Assembly: GCA_963669975.1 (NCBI GenBank)
Contig: CAVLJG010000008.1
Location: 8,040,001-8,104,000 of the forward strand
Direction of reading: 5' to 3'
Origin: Acanthoscelides obtectus
Lineage: Eukaryota; Arthropoda; Insecta; Coleoptera; Chrysomelidae
Length of the DNA: 64,000 bases
Shown: in pieces, positions 56,426 to 64,000 of the stretch
Position numbering within the stretch: position 1 is the stretch's first letter
Layout: every line of letters starts with the position of its first letter
Notes under the pieces: model-generated
Told to the model about the DNA's origin: nothing
What the model saw: the letters and a program-made list of their open reading frames with translations, nothing else
The model's database searches: none
Program-made: the position numbers and the translations under genes

Positions 56426-58581
56426 CAGTGGACCTCCGGTAATCCGACAAACATTATGCAGGGCAGTGTCGAACTATCGAATTTGTCGGATTATAGAGCA
56501 CTGCCTAGTCCGGAATTTTTTACATAAGAGTACCTTGTAATCCGACAAATTGCATATCCAACGGTAAGATTAGATATGTTATGTATATGTATGTACTTTG
56601 AAGTATGTACAAATCATACATAGTTTATGTATGTCGAATTTAGTAAATTAAATAACAATAGAGAGCTTGCGTTTTATTATAAAATTAAGCATAAATGCAC
56701 ATACATATGTAACAAAAGAATCAAGAATTATTAATCAAAATCATTAATGAATTTATCAAATTATGAAGCTTGGAAATATTCATCATTTTTTTTTGTTTAA
56801 GGTTGTTATAATGCGAGATCAGAGCTTTGTCCCTCAGTCTTGCCAAAAGTAGAAGTTCGTTGTAGGATGTACCATTCTCTTCAGCCCATTGTAAATCTAG
56901 CTCAAAGGCGTTAATTGTGTCTTGTGCTGTGACTTGTGGAGCAGTTGAAATCACGTCGTCGTTATTTTCCTGATTGTTTGTTGTATAATTAGAAACCTCT
57001 TTTATAATCTCTTCGTCAGACATTTCATGAAAAACATTTTGCTCTATATCCATTCCACGGCACCAGATTTCCAAATCTTCCGGACTTATCTCTGTTTCAG
57101 TAGCAACCTGTTCTATAACTTCCGAAGTTGCTAGGAGTGGTGACTATATCTGGCCATAACTTTTTCCAAGACTATTTAATAGTTGATGACGGTAACGCAT
57201 TCCGCGACTGACAAAGAGCAAAAAACAAGTCTTTCATATTAAATTCTTTTAAAGTTTTTTCTATTGGTTGGTCTTTTGATACGGCTCTCAGAAGTAGGTT
57301 TTTCTTATAGTCTTGCTTGACAAACTGAATGATATTCTGGTCCATTGGTTGAATCAGAGCAGTACAATTTGGCGGAAGAAACATCGCAGTCATGCATTTA
57401 TCCTCGGTTGTTAGTTCTTCTTCAGACGGATGACCGGGAGCGTTATCAAGAAGCAACAACGCTTTTTGAGGAAAATTATGATCTTTTAACCATTTTCTAA
57501 CTTCAGGTACGAAGCATCCATCAAACCACTTTTTGAAAAGGTCTTTTGTCATCCATGCACTTTTTTATCCGTAATAGTGTACAGGTAAATCAATGTTTTT
57601 GAATGCCCGTGGTTTATTAGATTTCCCAATGACCATAAACTTAAGCGCGTGTGTGCCCGCAGCGTTAGCGCATGGTAGTATGGTTATACGCTCTTTACTT
57701 ACTTTTCGTCCAGGTACGGATTTTTCGTTACAAGAAACGAAAGTTCTGCTAGGCATCACACGCCAAAAAAGCCCTGATTCGTCTGCATTGTACACCTGTG
57801 ACGGGTCAAGATTTAAATCGTTCACCTTATGCAAAAATCTTAATTTAAAGGGCTCTATGCAGGTGGCTTCGTTAGAAAGTTTCTCTCTTGTAATAGTCAT
57901 TAAACGTATACCATGATGACTTTTAAAACGTTCTAGCCACCCTTTGCTGGCCACAAAATCATATTTTTTTTGTTATTTCCTTATAAAAAAAATTAGCTTT
58001 CATGGCCAACATGGGTCCTGAAATTGGTGCATGCCTATTTCTTTCCTGAAGAAACCACATGTACAAAGTTTCTTCCACTTCTGGATGTTCAGCTTTCTTG
58101 AGTGTCTGTCTCTTGCCTGGCCCGCAGTCCGTAGTTGACACGAACTTCTTGATCTTCTCGTGGTTTCTTTTAATGTCATAAATTGTAGATCGGCCTACGC
58201 CGTATTCACTTGCTAAACTACTGAAAGTTTCATTGCGATTTAAGCGGTCTAAAATGTCACATTTTTCTTTATTTGTCAATGTTTTGTACTTTCGCTTCTG
58301 AGTTTGTGATGACATTACTAGATACTATACTTAATACACAATGAATAAATAGTGAACAATGAACGCACGCTAGGCCGTCCGCTATCACCAGTAGTCAAAT
58401 TCAAACTAAGTAAAACAATGTTTACGCGTCGAGCACGATAGCGGTGGCGCGTACAAGTTGTAACCTGTTCAAACCTGCGTGATCTACATTAGCGAAGATT
58501 GTCAAATACGTATGTATGTAATACATATTCAAAGACTTGTCGGATTACAAGGGGGGGGGGCGGATTATCGGGAGTCCACTG
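56426..58581 (-). mobile_element. Pogo/Tigger-like transposon, full length (copy 2)
   Basis: The ends CAGTGGACCTCCGGTAATCC at 56426 and, read inward from 58581, CAGTGGACTCCCGATAATCC are inverted copies, next to TA at 56424-56425 and 58582-58583. Next to the right end is an unusual run of nine G. CAGTGGA is a familiar start for pogo-type elements. The element is 2156 bp and has both ends. Confidence 0.9.
56721..58315 (-). pseudogene. Tigger-like DDE transposase, copy 2
   Basis: The frame from 58315 (MSSQTQKRKYKTLTNKEKCD) keeps the full HTH part, including the block FVSTTDCGPGKRQTLKKAEH that copy 1 lacks. The same run of eight A shifts the frame near 57960. The next frame has GWLERFKSHHGIRL, VYNADESGLFWRVMPSRTFV (first Asp), and a TAA in place of the CAA of copy 1 (YYG*KSAWM). 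The next block holds LLLLDNAPGHPSEEEL (second Asp) and LIQPMDQNII (third Asp). The TAG after SSTIK is shared with copy 1. The C-terminal acidic part (FHEMSDEEIIKEVSNYTT) follows, with a further shift before it. Confidence 0.87.
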
Positions 58582-58624
58582 TATGTAATCTCTTGTGAAG
58601 AAAGCAGTTTCTGAGAGCTGAGTA

Positions 58625-58755
58625 GATTTAAATCCCATCGAACATGTGTTTCATAGCTAATCCATGAAGTTCGAGTTGCTTAAAATGAGGTGCTACAATC
58701 AAACGTCGATCGTCTCATTTTGTCGATTCCTAGACGTCTGCAGTTGCGGGGTCGC
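58625..58755 (+). pseudogene. Tc1 transposase C-terminal fragment
   Basis: The frame gives VDLNPIEHVFHS, the block with the third catalytic Glu of Tc1. After a shift it gives NVDRLILSIPRRL, the C-terminal block also seen at 44.2 kb. Nothing else of the element remains. Confidence 0.7.
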
Positions 58756-58789
58756 CCAAAACATTATTAATTTTTTTTTATTACTTGTC

Positions 58790-58915
58790 ATTAAAATCTC
58801 GTGAGAATGTTATCGTTTCGTTCTTGATGTAAGTCTACCTCACTGCCAAAAAATGAAGTTGAATAAATAATTTTTTCTGGATTTAACAATTTTAATGTCA
58901 CTAGTATATAAATAT
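58790..58915 (+). repeat. Fragment of the 28.1-kb MITE family
   Basis: Matches 28270-28410 in direct orientation through CTACCTCA(C/T)TGCCA, GAAGTTGAA-like sequence, TTTTTTCTGG and AATGTCACT. Only the right half of the MITE is present. Confidence 0.6.
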
Positions 58916-59584
58916 GTACGTAGTTGGTGAAAAATACAAGTTTCGCACGCGTATTGTTCGGTAATTTTTTGGAAAATTAAGTAGCTGCTGAATACGTATG
59001 CCAACAGTAACTGGAAATGCGAAAGCAATATCATTAATTAGGATGTCTAACAGCATTAGATTTAATTACCGAGATTAAGCCGATGATTAATTTTATGATA
59101 CGTTTAACTACTAATTATGTAATATGCTAATATAAGACATAAGTTCTTTTTGTTTACTTTTAACGTCTTTGAAGATGCAATACTAAAATGCACGTTTTTG
59201 AAACATTTTGGGATGCTATCGGGTTCTTTCTAAGCAGGAAAGATCTAGGCAAAGTGTGAATGATTATTGAGACTCCCGAGAATATGGAAGAGGTGAACAG
59301 AAAGTCTTACGGGGGAGCGGCAACTATGTACGAGGACGGTCCGACAAGTAGGCTGAGTACTTATCCGACCGCCCTCGTATTTTGAACTGTATCCTAATCT
59401 TCCAGTTAAAATAAGTAGTCTCGTGTAACAGTACATCCTAGGCCTTCCTGGGCTTATTTCCAACACAATGAAAACTTTGGATCCTAAAACTGGTCTTGCA
59501 GAACGCCGTTTCTCGATGCATTCCTGGAATCAATTCCCGAAATAAAAATAACTTTAGGTCGCTAATACGAAACTATATAATAGA
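58916..59584. other. No recognisable feature
   Basis: AT-rich, with short frames only. Nothing supportable. Confidence 0.3.
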
Positions 59585-59671
59585 CGACAAAGATTTTGTT
59601 GTCTTGATTTGGGTCTAGATGCCGTTGTCGGTTGGAATTTCTTCCTAACGTTTCGCTAGCACGAGTATCTT

Positions 59672-60441
59672 CCATTTGTGTCTAGAGTCACGGACAGGAT
59701 TGGCAGAGTCTTGAAGAGACATGACATTAAAACAATCTTCAAGCCTACGAAGAAGATCCAACAAACCATCAGATCGGCAAAGGACAAGAAAGACCCACTC
59801 AAAAGATCAATGGGAACGAGACTCAAGAAGCACAAAGCGAATTGCCGGCTAGGACAAACTGAGAAGTCTGCGGTAGCTGAACATGCACTAATGCAATGGG
59901 GACCACATGATACACTTTGGGAGCTGCAGGTTGCTGTCATCAGTCAACTGGCTATCACAATAGACTGGTCAGGGAAGCTATCGAGATTCACAAACATCCA
60001 GATACCTTCAACAGGAAGGAAGAGACCCTCAGACTCAACCCGATCTGGCACCCGATCCTCAGAAACGCCGGAGCAGTGCCGATCGACATCCCGAAGTCAA
60101 CCGAGGCGGAACAAGCCACGTCACCTACCCTGCGGTACAAATACAACCTGCGCAAGAGAAATCGTCAGTTTGCTGCTCTAGAGATGAAGCTACTCCGAAT
60201 TGCCACCAGTGCTCCATCCTACGTAATTAACTCAACCTTGCGTAGAGACCTGCATTGGGACACCATTCACGAGTACATGAGGAAAAAAGCGGAGAAGACC
60301 TTCCAGAAAGCTCAGGACCACCCGAACGAGCAGCTACGATTCCTCATGGACTACGATCCGGACGAGAGGCCTCGCAACCGCAGAACCAGGTACCCTAGAC
60401 CAAGGTCCCAGCTGGCACCCGCTAACTGGAACCTTGACTAG
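59672..60441 (+). pseudogene. Penelope-like element C-terminus, GIY-YIG region deleted
   Basis: The frame PFVSRVTDRIGRVLKRHDIK then TIFKPTKKIQQTIRSAKDKK-type sequence is the typical stretch just before the GIY-YIG endonuclease of Penelope-like elements. After DPLKR the expected GVYxIPC...YIGxT core is missing. Sequence resumes at GTRLKKHKANCRLGQTEKSA and VAEHAL, which normally follow it. A shift moves the next blocks (TGYHNRLVREAIEIHKHPDT and FNRKEETLRLNPIW) to the frame ending at 60441. The C-terminal part is basic and Pro/Arg-rich. The RT domain is absent upstream. Confidence 0.82.
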
Positions 60442-60479
60442 GAAACTAGGAGAACCCGCGGTTGCTCCCCCCCCCCCAC

Positions 60480-60605
60480 GGCGTGGATGCAGAGGACCAG
60501 GAACCACCGGGACCAGGACCCACCGGGACCAGGACCAGGACCAACCAGGACCAGGACCCGCCACGACCAGGACCCACCAGGACCAGGACCCTTCAGGACC
60601 AGGAA
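60480..60605 (+). repeat. GGACCAGGACC minisatellite
   Basis: About ten imperfect units built on GGACCAGGACC with CAC or AAC inserts, directly after the Penelope-like coding end and a run of nine C. It is markedly G/C-rich compared with its surroundings. Confidence 0.9.
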
Positions 60606-60640
60606 CAATATATAGGTAAGAGGACTTGAAACTCTTGATT

Positions 60641-60961
60641 TTTCGAATACAAGAGTTTCAAGAGAACATAGCAGACCCTCTATTGATGATCGCTTAACGA
60701 CATCGATAGAATGTGCGAGGTAAAGGGAACCAACCCGGCGGCGTTCCCAGAGACTGAAACACATGAGGAGACGTTGTAGCAGACCGCAGGTCACGCACAA
60801 CACATGGCCTACCGAGACGCTGATGAGTCGGGCCACGCGGAGGTTAGGGTTTAGTGGGTATTAGGTGGTCTCCTCAAGACAACCTGGAGTCCCACACACG
60901 CCGTAGCTCGGGCTATGGTATGGTGCGTAAACGCATTCCCCCTCACCAAAAAAAAAAAAAA
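60641..60961 (+). mobile_element. Poly(A)-tailed retro-sequence, probably a non-LTR 3' end
   Basis: A moderately G/C-rich block ends in 13 A at 60949-60961. The phrase GGTTAGGGTTTAGTGGGTAT near 60842-60861 recalls the 3' untranslated regions of R1-clade elements, which often carry GTTTTAGTGGGTA. No coding sequence is present, and the 5' limit is uncertain. A SINE is the alternative. Confidence 0.45.
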
Positions 60962-60999
60962 TCGTCAGTCTACATCCAGCATCGGAAATGGAAGGACCT

Positions 61000-61050
61000 C
61001 TGAAGAGGCCTGCCACTCGTGCTAGCGAAACGTTAGGAAGAAATTCCAAC
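61000..61050 (+). ncRNA. Hammerhead-like ribozyme motif in the Penelope flank
   Basis: CTGAAGA near 60999-61005 fits the conserved CUGANGA box, and GAAAC near 61026-61030 fits the second box. The intervening sequence can form a short CAC/GTG hairpin. Such motifs are established in terminal repeats of Penelope-like elements. Helix II is imperfect here, so self-cleavage is doubtful. The left flank copy has AGATACTCGTGCTAGCGAAA and lacks the full CUGANGA box. Confidence 0.4.
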
Positions 61051-61090
61051 CGACGACGGCCTTTAGGCCGGTATCAAGACAGCAGTTTAT

Positions 61091-61699
61091 CAACTGGCGG
61101 CGAAAGCCTTAACCAATTTGAAAGATTTTGTGTCTGCTTATCTCTTTTTCCAAAATGTTCGACAGCATCGTGAACGGCATAAAACGAAGAACCTGCTAGT
61201 AAAGGACAGAGTCGGATTTGAATAATGATTCCCAAAAGTTCTGCTCGGGATCCTGGCTACGAGAAGGATGTTCTGTTAAAAATCAATATTAAAAACGTCA
61301 GTTAACTTAATTTTGCCGCAAGGTAACATAGCAATGTCTGAAGGTTCAATATGTCGACAGTCCGTGTTAAATTTATTGGTCATTTCAAATAGTGAATGGA
61401 TCTCAGTCCTCTCTCACCCAATTCGTATGCATATACGCGTGCAAGAGCGAGTAGCAGCTGTGTTAAAAATCGGCTTTCGTAGTGAGCAATTTCCATTAGA
61501 GAAGTTAAGCACCGCATATGATAGTTTATTATTTCGTACGACATTATGACTTCTTTTTCGACAGGGTAATAAGTTTCGTAGTCACTCTCTGACCGGGAAA
61601 GCATTCCCATGTCGGCCTTTCCTGCCCGAAGTGTGAGATTCTCTAGAAATGCGGACCTTCCACTAAAAACTCTCAGTTGTTCTGTGCATATTCCACCTA
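61091..61699. other. No gene; dispersed repeat copy at 61411-61495
   Basis: The piece at 61411-61495 pairs with 28741-28815 through CAAGAGCGAGTAGCAG. The frames at 61313-61549 and 61380-61745 have no motif I know. Confidence 0.35.
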
Positions 61700-61701
61700 T
61701 A

Positions 61702-62946
61702 CAGGGTTTGTCCGGAAAGTAGTAGGACTCATTTTCTTCCGCCATGACTGTACTTCGGAGCGTAGAGGGCGTTCCTAGCTAACGAATGAGCGGTTGGTCA
61801 GTTGTCTCCGAGCACTTGGAGAGTCAGGACAGGCATTTTCACGCGACGTGTTTCTGTGAGTGGTGCAAGCCGAAAATGCAGCGTTCGTTAGAGCAGAGGT
61901 ACGCGATTAAATTCTGTGTGAAACTCGGTAAATCTGCGACAGAGACGTTTGATATGATCAAGCAGGCTTACCCAGGTGTTGCTTTAGCAAGAAGTGGTGT
62001 GTTTCGGTGGCACCAGGCCTTTTTGGAGGGCCGGGAAGAGGTCGCTGATGAAGACCCTGCTGGAAGATCTTCGACTTCGACAAACACCGAAATGTGACTC
62101 GTGTGCGAACTCAGACCATCGAATAAGTATTCGTTTAATTGCCCAGATGTTAAATTTACCAAAATCTGTGGTTCATGATATTGTGACTCAGCATTTGAAC
62201 ATGCGCAAGATGTGCGCGAAGATGTTCCCAAAAGTGCTCACTGACGACCTGAAATTGCGGCGAGTGGAAGTGTGCCAAGAAAATTTGAACATGTGTGAAA
62301 GTGACCCCCAATTTTGAATAACGTAATCACAGGTGACGAGTCGTGGATCGTTGCGTATGACCCCGAGACAAAGCGGCAATCTTCCGGGTGGCACACGGTG
62401 GCATCTTCTCGCCGAAAAAAAGGAAGAATGAGCAAATCCAAAGTGAAAACGATGCTCATTGTCTCTTTTGGCATCAAAGGCATCGTCCACCGTGAATATG
62501 TTCCTCCTGGACAAACCGTCAATGCCAAGTTTTTACGTGGAAGTGCCCAGGAGGCTCAAACGAAGGGTCAGTCGGGTCCGACAAGACATCGCAGCCGACG
62601 CAGCACCACGACAACGCCCCGGCTCACACCGCCCTTTTTGTGAACAGATACCTGACCAAGGCCGGCATCCCAACGCTTCCGCAGCCGCCCTACAGTCCAG
62701 ATGTGCCCCCCCCGGACTTTTTTTGTTTCCTCGCTTGAAAAGTCCGATGAAAGGCAAGCATTTTGAGACGACAGAGGGGATCCAAGCAGCGTGCACCGCG
62801 GCTCTCAATGCTATTCCGGAGAATGGCTTCCGTGACATCTTAAATGCTTGGAAATAGCGCTGGCAGCACTGCATCGACGCAGAAGGAGCCTATTTTGAAA
62901 GATTTTTTAAATCGACTCAGTCCTATTACTTTCCGGACAAACCCTG
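61702..62946 (+). mobile_element. Mariner element (DD34D), full length, decayed
   Basis: The inverted ends CAGGGTTTGTCCGGAAAGTA at 61702 and, read inward from 62946, the same 20 bases are identical, and the next bases (GTAGGACT / ATAGGACT) nearly so. TA lies outside both (61700-61701 and 62947-62948). It holds one transposase gene with several shifts. Confidence 0.92.
61876..62946 (+). pseudogene. Mariner transposase, DD34D, three shifts and a stop
   Basis: The start is MQRSLEQRYAIKFCVKLGKS with the mariner N-terminal HTH (ATETFDMIKQAYPGVALARS). A shift leads to the second HTH (ISIRLIAQMLNLPKSVVHDI). A stop at about 62317 and a shift follow, then NNVITGDESWIVAYDPETKR (first Asp) and MLIVSFGIKGIVHREYVPPG. 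Another shift follows. In the spliced reading HHDNAPAHTA (second Asp) and YSPDVPPPDFF (third Asp) are 34 residues apart. A TAG after LNAWK is followed by RWQHCIDAEGAYFERFFKST, the usual mariner end. Confidence 0.87.
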
Positions 62947-62948
62947 TA

Positions 62949-64000
62949 TACATGTACAACCTAGCAGGGGCCCAGTGAGGCTTTTCACAAGCGGCAATTC
63001 CAGCCGTACTCGGCTAGTCAACCCGTTTACGACATTTGAGCAAACGGATTGTGACGTTACTGTCAAAAACCGTGAAAAGGATCTGTAATGGCAAATTATC
63101 TGGATTAATTCATGATTTCTTCCACATCTCTACCTGCAGGGCGCGAGCAAGTCCTTTATGCTATCCACTTTATTATAGCCCAGTCAAACTAAACCAATAT
63201 TTCACTATATGTAAACCGGCTATTTGCTTTCGATTCGTTGCATTAAAACGATTAGTTGGAAATATTATTGTGCAAAGATTGGCAACCCCACTTACAAGAA
63301 GTCTGAGCCTGGCACATCTTCGGTTCATACCATACTGATGATTGCTCAAAAGCATAAAACAACGTCGTATGTGATCGGTCGTGGCCACAGAGACGGAAAG
63401 ATAACAGATTCTGCTCAGTCCTAACTATTACCGTACTGGATTTGTGCTTCTTATGTCCAGCCAAGCCTTTTTAAGGTTTTATTCGTTCTATTTCCTATAA
63501 AGTTCTAATCCTCTAAAGGACACCTGTTAGCAGAGAGTAAATAAAGCTACTGAAGAACCTCAAGGATGAAGGCAAACACCTGCGGTTGCATACTGCGCGT
63601 CTTATTTTGATGAATATTAAATTTGATGCCAATAGCAACGATTTAAATTGAAAGAGAATTTTTAAAGGCAGCATAAAATTTAATTTCGTTGATTTATGTC
63701 TCTTGTACCTGGTCGTCTAGGAAGCATTTCCGGGCACCATGCTTATGAACATTTTTCCATATTTTCTGGCCATGAAACTTGATCACTCTGCTAATGGACA
63801 TCTAGTTATTATTTCAGTTGAAACGAGGAAGAGCTTTTTCAATGAATTCCAGCTTTAGTGCCCATAAAATAGTTATAAACAAATAAACATTCTTTTATTA
63901 GCTAAGGTAACGATTTGCCTTAAGTTTATTTCTATTATTTATTGACTTTTGAGAGGAGTGTTCAAATATCGTCGCCTTTATGTCTAAAAATGCATTTTCC
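62949..64000. other. No recognisable gene
   Basis: Short frames without motifs. No repeats that I can support up to the window end. Confidence 0.3.

Larger units (their letters stand above)
59585..61090 (+). mobile_element. Penelope-like element, 5'-truncated, with inverted flanks
   Basis: A plus-strand coding remnant is enclosed by inverted copies at about 59585-59667 and 61014-61090. These are identical for 43 bp or more (GTGCTAGCGAAACGTTAGGA, then AGAAATTCCAACCGAC), and a second shared block ATCAAGACA lies further along. Inverted or tandem copies of terminal sequence around 5'-truncated bodies are known for Penelope-like elements. The right flank carries a hammerhead-like core. A minisatellite and a second retro-sequence lie inside at 60480-60961. 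Confidence 0.75.

Noticed and set aside
60334..60836. Minus-strand frames rich in Gly, Pro and Trp
   Set aside because: They arise from the GGACCAGGACC minisatellite and surrounding G/C-rich DNA.

Overview
This window looks like AT-rich nuclear DNA of an arthropod, most likely an insect. A beetle or hemipteran would fit the mix of mobile elements, but I cannot name the species. No conserved host gene, rRNA, tRNA, operon or CRISPR array is recognisable. Nearly every stretch that can be explained is mobile-element DNA, so the window is best read as a transposon graveyard. It holds a few well-preserved DNA transposons, many dead copies, short non-autonomous derivatives and nested insertions.

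Layout. 0-6 kb: a Tc1 fragment, a two-lesion copy of a zinc-cluster insect repeat protein (1.0-2.7 kb), and a DD82E IS630/Tc1-like element with matching 35-bp inverted ends (4.06-5.97 kb). 9.3-16.1 kb: mariner-type MITEs, a pentanucleotide array, an intact Tc1 transposase (11.2 kb), a small derivative of a tyrosine-recombinase element (14.0 kb) and a foldback (15.7 kb). 17.4-25.7 kb: a reverse transcriptase scrap, a nearly intact DD79E element with identical 27-bp ends (17.85-19.86 kb), a YqaJ exonuclease fragment, a decayed mariner-like gene, and a mariner carrying a second transposon in its 5' end (23.46-25.67 kb). 26-31 kb: two foldback MITEs and a complete DD41D mariner-like element (29.63-30.94 kb). 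31.8-38.2 kb: a TIR-bounded element of unknown type, a dead non-LTR retrotransposon, an unknown coding remnant and an internally deleted mariner whose frame stays open. 39-44 kb: a palindrome-rich foldback and two tandem duplications. 42.6-47.4 kb: two inverted copies of another Tc1-like element around a 5'-truncated non-LTR retrotransposon. 48.5-50.8 kb: a mariner-derived MITE, then a Crypton-like tyrosine-recombinase element that carries its own MITE insertion. 51.7-58.6 kb: two oppositely oriented pogo/Tigger copies that share the same two lesions. 59.6-61.1 kb: a Penelope-like element flanked by inverted repeats that carry a hammerhead-like motif. 61.7-62.9 kb: a decayed mariner.

How the parts relate. 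Full elements appear to supply the ends seen in shorter relatives: the element at 49.3-50.8 kb with the 254-bp copy at 14.0 kb; DUF4817-type transposons with the 48.5-kb MITE and an orphan end at 43.5 kb; and one non-LTR lineage with five scattered fragments. Only three transposase genes have an open frame with all three catalytic acids and a plausible length: 11.2 kb (Tc1, DD34E), 18.2 kb (DD79E, with a small gap beside the second acid) and 29.7 kb (DD41D). The strongest leads for something undescribed are the tyrosine-recombinase element with its miniature form, and the Tigger pair with shared lesions. Family names come from motifs I recognise by eye; no database search was run.
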